Positions 1-7,378 of a stretch of 11,318 nucleotides of DNA are shown here, one piece after another. Source of the DNA: Anaerolineae bacterium (GTDB lineage: Bacteria; Chloroflexota; Anaerolineae; UBA1429); the NCBI GenBank assembly GCA_007118555.1, contig SKRJ01000065.1, positions 1-11,318 of the forward strand, given 5' to 3'. Position 1 is the first letter of the stretch. Each line of letters begins with the position of its first letter. The notes under the pieces are model-generated. The model was not told the DNA's origin. It ran no database searches and saw nothing but the letters and a program-made list of their open reading frames with translations. Position numbers and translations under genes: made by a program.

Positions 1-152
1 GAGATATAGGCTCAGGAGTGGCCTTTGGTGTGCAGAGCAAGGAGGCCATCACTGCTCAGACCGTCCGGACAGCGACATAATCCGCAAAAACGCACCCATG
101 GCGCGATCACTCGCACATAGCGCCGACTTATTCCACACTCTCCCTTGTTTGG
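1..152. other. Upstream non-coding leader; no supported gene
   Basis: I cannot support a gene here. One plus-strand frame is open from the left edge to a TAA at 78-80 (about 25 codons) and could be the tail of an upstream gene, but it is too short to identify. A 64-codon minus-strand frame (12-206) starts with GTG, has no Shine-Dalgarno sequence, resembles nothing I know and would lie across the promoter of the next gene. A bulged inverted repeat (TGGCCT...AGGCCA) near 18-50 has no T-run and is not a terminator. The 3' part, from about 120, is visibly more AT-rich than the genes, as expected of a regulatory region. Confidence 0.4.
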
Positions 153-181
153 TTTACAAACGATCATCACACTGGTACAAT
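153..181 (+). promoter_or_regulatory. Sigma-70-type promoter for the LysM/TPR gene
   Basis: A -35 box TTTACA (153-158, 5 of 6 to consensus) and a -10 box TACAAT (176-181, 5 of 6) are separated by exactly 17 bases. A TG lies one base before the -10 (173-174), making an extended -10. Transcription would start near 188, giving a 5' leader of about 45 bases before the GTG at 233. An imperfect inverted repeat, GTTTG-N5-CAAAC (147-161), overlaps the -35 and could be an operator. The boxes are seen directly; activity is inferred. Confidence 0.6.
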
Positions 182-220
182 GTTCTCGTCCTGTCCCCTG
201 TTCCACCGTAGCACATCATT

Positions 221-226
221 GAGGAG
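221..226 (+). promoter_or_regulatory. Ribosome binding site deciding the GTG start at 233
   Basis: GAGGAG lies six bases before GTG 233, an ideal spacing. The in-frame TTG at 227 directly abuts the motif and so has no usable Shine-Dalgarno. I therefore place the start at 233, which shortens the longest possible reading frame by two residues. Confidence 0.65.
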
Positions 227-232
227 TTGAGC

Positions 233-1735
233 GTGGAGGTTGGGTCGCGCATCGTCAAGTTCTCCCTGTTGCTGGTGGCCTTGCTATGTCCCCTCTTTTA
301 CCTCTGGGGCATCCTGACCCATGGCCGCGCTGTGCTGAATTATGACTTTGTCCGGTTGAGCGTCATCTATGTGGCACTGGCGGTGGGAGCGGGTGCTTCG
401 ACCTATCTGCTCGTCAATCGAGGGCGGGCGGTGGTGCGCCTGGCGGCGGGCGTCGCGCTGGTGGCCAATCTGGGCAGCATCGCCTATGCCGAGCTCCTGT
501 GGCGGCCCGACATGCAGCGCGCCTTTGCCGAGGTAGAGCGACGCACCTTTGCCGCTGATCAGATCGGGATCCTGGTGGCCGCATCGGGGCACTCGCCCCA
601 GGCCATGGAAGAGGCCCGCACCATCGAGGAAAAGATCCAGGCGATCATGTCCGATGTGGGGCTGGGGGATCGGGTGATCGTACGTCCTACATACCCTATT
701 GCGACCGAGACCCAGGCGCGCCATGTGGGGCGTGATCTGGGCGCCAATCTTGTGGTGTGGAAGTCATCGGAGCAGGTGCGCGATCGCTACAAGGAGGCGT
801 ATCGCGTCACCGTGTTGGGGGCCAGCACGAGCGAGATAGCCATCGATGGCGTCCCGCTCCTACTGACAGGGATGCTGCAAAGGACCTTTACCGTGCCCAC
901 GAGCCGGTGGCAGAGCGACCCGCCTGACATTCGGTTGGCCAATGACGTCGTGATCCCGGTGGCCACGGGCCTGGCCTTTATGGCCGAGGGTGACCTCTTG
1001 CTGGCGGCGGGACAGTTTGAGAGGGCTGCCCGCTATCCCGATTTGCCGACACAGGCCCAAGTGGATCTGCAGAACTATATCGGTGCGGCCCTACTCCTGG
1101 TGGGGCGGGCCGATCTTGCGACCGAGCCTTTTGAGCGCTCCCTGGCGATCGAGCCCAACGCCGCTGCCTGGATCGGCCTGGGCAGCGTGGCCGTGACCAA
1201 CCACCAATGGGACGAGGCCTCGGCTGCCTTTAGCCGCGCAGTGACCCAGGACCCCTATGACGCTGGCGCCTATTGCGGCCTGGGCCTTGTGCATGCCCGC
1301 AGGCGCGACATCCACAGCGCCTACCAGGCCTATCAGCAGGCCATCGCACTAGAGCCTACCTCAAGTGTGCCCTTTGTCTTTATGGGGCTGCTGTACGAGT
1401 TGCGTGCTGACATCACGTCGGCCCAGCAAGCTTACCAAGAAGCTGCTACGCGCGCCTATCCGGACAAGGGCCTGTATGCCGCGGTGGTGGGGCGTGCCGA
1501 GGAGATTCGACGCAACCCGCCCACGCCGGTTCCTACAGCCACAGCCCGGCCTGTGCCCACGCCCACGCCCATTCCAACGTCGGCCCTGTACACCGTGGAG
1601 CAGGGCGATTCCCTCCGGGCAATCGCCGACTCGTTCGGTGTCTCGATCAGCGAGCTGGTCGAGATCAACAGCATCGAGAACCCCCACGAGCTGTACATTG
1701 GGCAGGTACTGTTGATCCCGCCTGTGCGAGACTAG
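233..1735 (+). CDS. Membrane-anchored TPR protein with C-terminal LysM domain
   Basis: The product has 500 residues from GTG 233. Three hydrophobic segments lie at about 10-28, 42-62 and 66-87. The loop between the second and third is basic (NRGR, R69), so by the positive-inside rule the N-terminus is cytoplasmic and everything after residue 87 is outside. Residues about 108-210 form an alpha/beta region with the pattern GILVA...ARHVGRDLGANLVVW; similar regions occur in TPR and signalling proteins, function unknown to me. TPR-like helices follow at about 278-408 (for example AWIGLGSVAV, DEASAAFSRAVTQDP, AYQQAIALEP). A Pro/Thr linker spans about 428-449 and a LysM domain about 452-496 (YTVEQGDSLRAIADSFGV, then LYIGQVLLIP), which in this family binds peptidoglycan or other N-acetylglucosamine polymers. 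It probably holds or assembles surface proteins at the wall. The giant secreted protein follows downstream on the same strand with no terminator in between, suggesting a joint role. Domain calls are firm; the biological role is inference. Confidence 0.88.
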   Translation: MEVGSRIVKFSLLLVALLCPLFYLWGILTHGRAVLNYDFVRLSVIYVALAVGAGASTYLLVNRGRAVVRLAAGVALVANLGSIAYAELLWRPDMQRAFAEVERRTFAADQIGILVAASGHSPQAMEEARTIEEKIQAIMSDVGLGDRVIVRPTYPIATETQARHVGRDLGANLVVWKSSEQVRDRYKEAYRVTVLGASTSEIAIDGVPLLLTGMLQRTFTVPTSRWQSDPPDIRLANDVVIPVATGLAFMAEGDLLLAAGQFERAARYPDLPTQAQVDLQNYIGAALLLVGRADLATEPFERSLAIEPNAAAWIGLGSVAVTNHQWDEASAAFSRAVTQDPYDAGAYCGLGLVHARRRDIHSAYQAYQQAIALEPTSSVPFVFMGLLYELRADITSAQQAYQEAATRAYPDKGLYAAVVGRAEEIRRNPPTPVPTATARPVPTPTPIPTSALYTVEQGDSLRAIADSFGVSISELVEINSIENPHELYIGQVLLIPPVRD

Positions 1736-1851
1736 GCAGTACAGGATCCTTGCGCGAGGGAGCGTGAGTACGACATATGCGCCATCGCCGATCGATTGAA
1801 CATATTCCTCTGTGCCATCGTTCATGCAACGCCCCGGCATGCGATATTGCC

Positions 1852-4800
1852 ATGCGGCCTCTGCTAGCAAGGGCTCTTGGGCGGTCTGTGCGTTGGCTCT
1901 TGTGGACATGCCTTGGCCTGATGCTGCTCGGGGCTGGCGTCGCGCGCGCTGATGCGACGGACGACCCCGCCTGGTCGCTTGCCCTGGATGGCCCGCTGGT
2001 AGAGGGGCGCGCGCCCATCGTCGCTCTGGATGCCGGTGGGCAGGCCCATCTCTTGTGGCAAGAGCGGCTGCCCGAGAGCGATCTGTCGCGTTTGATGTGG
2101 GCGATGCCCGACAAGGGGCCACCCCATGCGCTATACGACGGGCTCCCCCCGCAGCGCCCCTCTGGCCTCTCCGCCCAGCATCCCGGCTATGCCCTGTCGG
2201 TAGAAGGATCCCCTACCGTTGCGTGGGCGATGCAGACGGGCGATGAATCTGTCGTCAGGGCCGCCGGCCTGGATGGCTCTGATCCGGTCGAGTGGCAGGT
2301 GCCCCCGGATGCATCGCGCTGGACCTTTGCGCTGCATCCGGCGGGCGGTCTGCTGGCAGCCTGGTTCGCCCCTGACGGGTTGCATGTGCATCACAGCGGT
2401 GAGGCTGTCACCGTCACGTTGCCGGTAGACGCGGCCTGGGTCGCCGAGCGGGTGCAGATTGGCGTTAACGCCCAGGGCCAGAGCCTGGTCGCCTGGTCGG
2501 GGCGTCTCGATCAGGAACAGGGCGGAGTCTGGTATGCGAACCTTGCTACCGACGCATCGCCTGTGCAGTTCGTTCCTGCCGGTCTGTTGGCCGATGCGAC
2601 CGTAGGGCCCGATGGTGTTCTGCATCTGGCCTGGTTTGCCCCTGACGGGCTCTACTATGCCAACAACCTGAGGCGCGATAGCCGGCGTCTTGTGGCGCCG
2701 GTGTTGCCGGACGATGCGCCCATCGCCTTGGCGGCCAACGGCGCGGCCACCGCGCATCTGACCTGGCTCCGTGACGACGCCCTGTGGTATGGCACCTCGG
2801 CCGCGTGGGAGATCTTGCGGCGCCAGCTCATCGATCAGGGGGTCACACAGGGCGTGAGCCTCGCGGTGGATGCGTGGCACACACCGCGCGTGCTGTGGGT
2901 CACCGAGGACCCGGAGGACGGCGGGCCTGCCTTGAGGCTGTTGCGTCCCGATGCGCCGGCGCCCGCCCTGCAGGTGACCTGGCCGTTGGAAGGCCAGGTG
3001 GTCACCGGGGATACAGTGGCCCGAGTGGCTGCCAATCGGCCCGCTGCCGACTGGCAACGCGTCGAGTTCTATCTGCAGGAGCAAGGCCCTGCGGATGGCG
3101 AGTATGGCGTTCTGCAGGAGCTCGGTATCGCGCGAGGCGGCGCGGAAGGCTGGCAGGCACCCTTGCCCATGGCCGAGCTCGATCCCACCCGGCAGTACCG
3201 TGTGGTAGCCCTGGGCGTCGATCAGAACCAGCGGGTGACCCGAGCGGTGGGGGGCTGGTTCCAGGCGCACTCGTCCGAGCATATGTGGCTCTGGCCGCAG
3301 CCATTTCTCCCAGAAGTGAGCGGACAGGTGACCCTCGCCCTCTCGATGCCTCCGGGGATCCAGGATCTCGCTCGGGTCGACCTGTACCTGACCTCGACGC
3401 ATACTCAGATGCTTTGGGAGGCTGGTCGAGATCATGGCATCGAGGTGCCGGCCGATCACTTCTTGAGCCTGCCCGTCCTGGGGACGGCGGATCACCCCAC
3501 GGTGCAGTTCGATACCCGCGCGCTGCCAGATGGGGCCTATTCCCTGACGGCTCGGGGCTATACCGCCGAGGGGCAGGTTGTCAGGGGATACGCAGCGCAG
3601 CCTCTGGTGATTGACAACACTATGGCGCCCATGGTTGCCGATATCCGCGCCGAGCTGCTCGATGGGACCACAGGGGTTCTGCAGATTACCGCTGCCACAA
3701 GTGACCCGCACCGTAGCGCCGCGTATGTGGGATTCTACCTGCAGCGAGACGAGGAATCATCCTTTGGTGGCGCCGAGCCGAGCCAGCCCGATATGGTCTG
3801 GGCCGGCAAAGGCAGACAGATCGAAGGGGGCTGGCAAGCCATCGTTCTGCCAGAGCCTCACTGGTATGATGAGCGCTGGATTGTGTGGGCCGTAGCCTGT
3901 GACGAACGTGACATCTGTAGTGCCATGCGTTCGGAAAAGAGTCAGACGTTCTGGGACACGGATCGGCCCTCGCTATTTCTGGTACAGCCCAGCGGCGGCT
4001 CGCCCCTGCGCGGTGTAGAGACGATCCGGCTGGCCGTGGGCCCCGATGCAGAGCAGTTGAAGGCCGCGACGGCCTGGCTGGAGCAGCCCGATGGAAGCCT
4101 GATGCTCCTGGGCGAGCTGGCCCTGGAAGGGCGCTCGTGGCTTTTGGACTGGGATACCACTGCGCATCGCGATGGTCCCTATCGCCTGCTCGTCTGGGCC
4201 CGCATCGACGATGGCGCCGAGTTGCCCGTGTGGAGTAGCCACCTGGCACTCGCCAACAGGCAGCCTGCCTGGCGCTTTGATGCGCCGGCCACGGCGCAAC
4301 GTGTCGATGGCCTGGTGCGCGTGACTCTGTCGCCCTTGGGCGAGGGACAGCCCATGGAACGCATCACGATCTATCATCGGGATGCCATGGGAGCGCTGTC
4401 GCCCATCGGGGAGGCGCACCCCCACGAAGGAGGCTGGAGCCTCTTGTGGAACACCCGCGGGGCCCTGGATGGCAACCATGTGCTCGTCGCCGAGATGGAG
4501 GCCGAGGGGGGGATCACACAGTTCCTCGAGCATGCGGTCGAGGTGACCAACAGGCGCCCCAGCCTTTCGGTGCTGCGTGGCCCGGGGCCGGAGCCGGTGC
4601 GTGGCCTGGAGCGTACCGTGTGGTATGCGCAACGTCCAGCCGGCGCGCCCCTGATGATATCGGTCGAATATAGCCCAGATGCGGGCGGTCATTGGCTGCC
4701 CTTGGCCACGGATCTATCGGGGACCATCTCGCTGGTATGGGATAGCGAACAGGTCCCCGACAGTGACGCTGCCTACCTGCGTATCACGGCCAGCGACGGG

Positions 4801-7287
4801 GTATATCAGCGGCAGGTGTTGCATGGCCCCTTTACCGTGGCCAACAGGCAGAGCCCCTTTGACGTGACATTGTCGCGCCCCCATCGGGGGGATACGCTGG
4901 GGCGCACTGCGACCGTGGTCTGGCATACCGATGGCGTCGCTCCTGATGAGGTAGAGGTGACCCTGTACTATCGCCAGGGGGATGATCCCTGGAAGCGGAT
5001 CGTTGGGGGGCTGCCCGGTGCGGGTCAGTATGCCTGGGATACATCGGCTATCGAGCCTGGGACCGACTACACAGTGCGGGCCATGGCTCGCTCTGCGACG
5101 GGCAGAACCACGTCCGATGACATGGTCACAGATCTCACGCTCGTGGACAATGCGCCTCCCACCGTCGAGTTGATCTGGCCCAACGATCGGGTGCGACTGA
5201 GCACCGAGGCCGTCATCTTGTGGCGATCCGATGATCCCGATGACGATCCTCTCACCGTTGACCTGTACTATAGCGACAATGGCGGGCTGACCTGGTTCCC
5301 ACTGGCTGAGAACCTGCCCGACAGCGGCTACTATGTGTGGCAGGTGGCCTTTTTGCCGCCTGGCAATACCTATCGCCTCAAGGTCGTCGTCAGCGATGGC
5401 TACGCCGAGGCCCAGGATCAGAGCAGGGGCTTGATCGCGCTGGGGCCCGAACTGCCGCCCGAGGTCGACCTGCTCTCGCCCCAGGGTGGGGATACGCTAT
5501 CAGGTCTGTGGCCAATCCGCTGGTGGACGGTGGGGGCTTTGCCGGAGGATGTCGAGTTCGACATCATGATCCGAGTGGCGGGCTGGGGAGAGTGGCGCAC
5601 GCTGGCCGAGGGCCTGCAGGCCCAGGATACCTTTATGTGGGATACGCGTCTCTACTCGAATGGCGGTTATGATCTGATGGTCCGAGCCCGACTGGACGAT
5701 CAACGGTCCGTATCCAATGTCGCGACCTCCCTCGAGGTGTACAATGCGCGTGTGCAGCCGATCCAGGTCGAGCTGCTTGGCCCGTTGGGGGGCGAGACAT
5801 GGACGGGTCTGCGCGAGACGCGCTGGCGTGTATATGGCGCAGAGGGACGCAGCCTGGAGGCGGCTCTGGAGATCAGCCCGGATGCTGGCAAGACATGGTA
5901 TCCGCTGGCGGTGGTCGATGCCGACCAGGGACGCTACCTTTGGCAGACCGATGACTGGCCTTTTGCGGGGCGGTACCTGATGCGCATCACCGTCACCGAT
6001 GGCGATAGGAGCGCGACCGCCCTCAGTCCGGGCGCCTTTACCCTGGCGGGCCGGGGCGGATTCCCCCCGCAGCTTACCATCACCTCTCCCACAACCGATG
6101 GCGAGCTGTTGGGCGATGGGCGCATCACCTGGATCGCCGAGGACGTCGACGATGACTCTTTGCTGATCGACATTCTGCTGACCGATGACGGGGGCGAGAC
6201 CTGGCGTCCCCTTACGCGTCGGCTGCTCAACACGGGCGAGTATGTGTTGGACAAGCCCCTGGAGCCAGAGGGCGATTACCAGATCGCCCTGGTCGCCAGC
6301 GATGGCTTGCATCGGGTGGCCGTGCGTTCGGCGCCTCTTGCCACCACGGCCAAGGGGCTACGGCCGGCGGCGACCCTCATAGAGCCTGCGCCCCAGGCCG
6401 TGGTCACCGGCACGGTGCCTATTCTGTGGGAGGCCAGCGATCCGGACGAGGGCAGCCTGGGGATCGATCTGGCCTATAGTGACGATGGGGGGCAGACCTG
6501 GCACACCATCGCCGAGGGCTTGCCGGAAAGTGGGCAGTATGACTGGGAGACCGGCCGCCTGCTGAATGGCACCTATCTCTTGCGCCTGCGCGCATACAAC
6601 GGCGACGGGAGCGCGATCCTCAGCGAGCCGTTGACTCTCGCCAATGCGGACCGCACGCCGCCCTATCTCTCCTGGGCAGGCTGGGGTATGATCCCGATGC
6701 AGACGGGGGCGTACGAGATTCTGTGGCGAGCCCATGATCCCGATGGTGATCTGCTATCGCTCTCTCTCGACTATAGCCTGGGGCCCCATGGCCCCTGGAT
6801 GCCGCTGGCCCATGGTCTGGCCAACACCGGCCGCTATGTGTGGGACGGAGCGGCGGTGCCGAACACCTCTGACCTGTGGCTGCGGCTATCGGCAAGCGAT
6901 GGGCGCTTGCAGAGCACGATTGTCAGCGAGGCGCCGCTCGACATTCACCATCCGGGCAACCCCAGCGCGGAACTGGTGACGCCCACCGGAGGCGAGGTCT
7001 GGACGGGCATGCAACAGGTGCGCTGGCGCGTGACGCACAGCACCGGGCCGGTTGAGGTCACGATGCAACACTCGTTGGATGGTGGACTGACCTGGAAGAC
7101 GATAGAGGCCGATTTGCCGGCGGTGGGTGAGTATCTGTGGGACACGGCCCACATTGTCGATAGCTCTGCCGTGCTGCTTCGGATGCTGGCAACCCAGGGG
7201 ACATCGCAGGGAGCGACTATACTGACAGAGCCTGTCATGTTGCGCGGGAACGAGAGCCGCGATCTATTGCCGCTGCCTTTTCGCTAG
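1852..7287 (+). CDS. Giant secreted protein: seven-bladed propeller plus tandem Ig-like modules
   Basis: The product has 1,811 residues from ATG 1852. The frame is open from ATG 1777 (1,836 residues), but Met 1852 gives a textbook signal peptide (basic MRPLLARALGR, hydrophobic core, ARA cleavage site near residue 33), whereas 1777 adds a 25-residue polar stretch. Neither start has a well-placed Shine-Dalgarno; a GAGGGAG lies 14 bases before 1777. Residues about 40-366 carry seven repeats with a G-x-(3-4)-W strand, likely a beta-propeller. Residues about 370-1811 hold some 14 beta-sandwich modules of about 100 residues with a pattern like GGETW...RW...SxDGGxTWxPLA..LP..G.YxWDT...YxLRVxASDG, which resembles the Kre9/KNH-type Ig-like family of surface proteins. 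There is no catalytic motif, LPXTG, PEP-CTERM, S-layer homology domain or C-terminal membrane segment. The mature protein has only two cysteines (C683, C689). It is likely an extracellular adhesion, matrix or scaffold protein. Domain architecture is seen; role is inferred. Confidence 0.88.
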   Translation: MRPLLARALGRSVRWLLWTCLGLMLLGAGVARADATDDPAWSLALDGPLVEGRAPIVALDAGGQAHLLWQERLPESDLSRLMWAMPDKGPPHALYDGLPPQRPSGLSAQHPGYALSVEGSPTVAWAMQTGDESVVRAAGLDGSDPVEWQVPPDASRWTFALHPAGGLLAAWFAPDGLHVHHSGEAVTVTLPVDAAWVAERVQIGVNAQGQSLVAWSGRLDQEQGGVWYANLATDASPVQFVPAGLLADATVGPDGVLHLAWFAPDGLYYANNLRRDSRRLVAPVLPDDAPIALAANGAATAHLTWLRDDALWYGTSAAWEILRRQLIDQGVTQGVSLAVDAWHTPRVLWVTEDPEDGGPALRLLRPDAPAPALQVTWPLEGQVVTGDTVARVAANRPAADWQRVEFYLQEQGPADGEYGVLQELGIARGGAEGWQAPLPMAELDPTRQYRVVALGVDQNQRVTRAVGGWFQAHSSEHMWLWPQPFLPEVSGQVTLALSMPPGIQDLARVDLYLTSTHTQMLWEAGRDHGIEVPADHFLSLPVLGTADHPTVQFDTRALPDGAYSLTARGYTAEGQVVRGYAAQPLVIDNTMAPMVADIRAELLDGTTGVLQITAATSDPHRSAAYVGFYLQRDEESSFGGAEPSQPDMVWAGKGRQIEGGWQAIVLPEPHWYDERWIVWAVACDERDICSAMRSEKSQTFWDTDRPSLFLVQPSGGSPLRGVETIRLAVGPDAEQLKAATAWLEQPDGSLMLLGELALEGRSWLLDWDTTAHRDGPYRLLVWARIDDGAELPVWSSHLALANRQPAWRFDAPATAQRVDGLVRVTLSPLGEGQPMERITIYHRDAMGALSPIGEAHPHEGGWSLLWNTRGALDGNHVLVAEMEAEGGITQFLEHAVEVTNRRPSLSVLRGPGPEPVRGLERTVWYAQRPAGAPLMISVEYSPDAGGHWLPLATDLSGTISLVWDSEQVPDSDAAYLRITASDGVYQRQVLHGPFTVANRQSPFDVTLSRPHRGDTLGRTATVVWHTDGVAPDEVEVTLYYRQGDDPWKRIVGGLPGAGQYAWDTSAIEPGTDYTVRAMARSATGRTTSDDMVTDLTLVDNAPPTVELIWPNDRVRLSTEAVILWRSDDPDDDPLTVDLYYSDNGGLTWFPLAENLPDSGYYVWQVAFLPPGNTYRLKVVVSDGYAEAQDQSRGLIALGPELPPEVDLLSPQGGDTLSGLWPIRWWTVGALPEDVEFDIMIRVAGWGEWRTLAEGLQAQDTFMWDTRLYSNGGYDLMVRARLDDQRSVSNVATSLEVYNARVQPIQVELLGPLGGETWTGLRETRWRVYGAEGRSLEAALEISPDAGKTWYPLAVVDADQGRYLWQTDDWPFAGRYLMRITVTDGDRSATALSPGAFTLAGRGGFPPQLTITSPTTDGELLGDGRITWIAEDVDDDSLLIDILLTDDGGETWRPLTRRLLNTGEYVLDKPLEPEGDYQIALVASDGLHRVAVRSAPLATTAKGLRPAATLIEPAPQAVVTGTVPILWEASDPDEGSLGIDLAYSDDGGQTWHTIAEGLPESGQYDWETGRLLNGTYLLRLRAYNGDGSAILSEPLTLANADRTPPYLSWAGWGMIPMQTGAYEILWRAHDPDGDLLSLSLDYSLGPHGPWMPLAHGLANTGRYVWDGAAVPNTSDLWLRLSASDGRLQSTIVSEAPLDIHHPGNPSAELVTPTGGEVWTGMQQVRWRVTHSTGPVEVTMQHSLDGGLTWKTIEADLPAVGEYLWDTAHIVDSSAVLLRMLATQGTSQGATILTEPVMLRGNESRDLLPLPFR
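1969..2950 (+). repeat. Seven propeller-blade repeats within the giant protein
   Basis: Trp codons ending the motif small/hydrophobic-x-W lie at 2056, 2224, 2362, 2494, 2632, 2764 and 2896, so the steps are 56, 46, 44, 46, 44 and 44 residues. Motifs include GQAHLLW, GGLLAAWFAPDGL, GQSLVAW, GVLHLAWFAPDGL and TPRVLW. Blades 3 and 5 are still nearly identical at DNA level over 19 bases (2361-2379 and 2631-2649, one mismatch), exactly 270 bases apart. Seven units of about 45 residues fit one closed seven-bladed beta-propeller of a BNR/sialidase-like or integrin-like kind; no sialidase catalytic residues are evident. Confidence 0.65.
2959..7254 (+). repeat. Array of about 14 tandem Ig-like modules
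   Basis: Modules begin at about residues 370, 476, 591, 708, 805, 903, 1001, 1102, 1203, 1302, 1405, 1505, 1603 and 1705 (numbered from Met 1852). From the fourth on, lengths are 97-107 residues; the first three are 106-117 and more divergent. Two sub-types are visible. One has W-(R/I/E)-x-x-D-x-(D/P)-D near the start, often followed by a DPDDD-like acidic run (residues about 1102, 1405, 1505 and 1603). The other starts GGxxWTG/LSG...RWRV (about 1203, 1302 and 1705). Most end in an xxASDG-like strand. The modules are well diverged, with no long identical DNA stretches, which argues for old duplication rather than recent expansion. Confidence 0.7.
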
Positions 7288-7303
7288 GGGTTCCATACAG
7301 TTC

Positions 7304-7313
7304 AACCATGGTT
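7304..7313. promoter_or_regulatory. Perfect 10-bp palindrome, possible operator
   Basis: AACCATGGTT is a perfect palindrome lying between the giant gene and the transporter gene. Its last base is the first base of the proposed -35 box of the transporter promoter, a common place for a repressor or activator site. A 10-bp palindrome can also arise by chance, and there is only one copy, so this is weak evidence. Confidence 0.2.
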
Positions 7314-7340
7314 TGCGATTCCAGAGGTCTGCGCTATCAT
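7313..7340 (+). promoter_or_regulatory. Putative promoter for the MFS transporter
   Basis: TTGCGA (7313-7318, 4 of 6 to the -35 consensus) and TATCAT (7335-7340, 5 of 6 to the -10) are 16 bases apart. Transcription would start near 7347, leaving a leader of about 32 bases before GTG 7379. The boxes lie inside the extra N-terminal codons of the longest reading frame (from TTG 7313), which supports the shorter start. Confidence 0.45.
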
Positions 7341-7378
7341 CTAGACACGTCTCGTCAGATACCAAGATCGAGGAAGAA

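Noticed and set aside
18..50. Inverted repeat TGGCCT...AGGCCA as a terminator
   Set aside because: Stem is bulged and there is no following T-run.
12..206. 64-codon minus-strand frame in the leader
   Set aside because: GTG start with no Shine-Dalgarno, no recognisable family, and it lies across a strong plus-strand promoter.
1517..1580. Pro/Thr-coding short repeats as a possible microsatellite or CRISPR-like repeat
   Set aside because: The short repeated CCCACGCC-like units simply encode a Pro/Thr linker between the TPR and LysM parts, with no spacer structure.
1361..2122. 253-codon minus-strand frame across the junction of the first two genes
   Set aside because: Covers the conserved LysM end of one gene and the signal peptide of the next; composition is typical of a shadow frame.
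2784..3614. 276-codon plus-strand frame in a second frame of the giant gene
   Set aside because: Arg/Gly/Ala-rich frame-shadow sequence with no domain, overlapping a well-supported coding frame.
2131..3711. 526-codon minus-strand frame inside the giant gene
   Set aside because: It lies wholly antisense to a gene with clear domain repeats. Long antisense frames are common in GC-rich DNA, and the translation is low-complexity in Gly/Arg/Pro/His without any motif.
7313..7378. N-terminal extension of the transporter from TTG 7313
   Set aside because: It has no ribosome binding site, overlaps a promoter-like sequence, and adds polar residues before the first membrane segment; GTG 7379 has GAGGA upstream.
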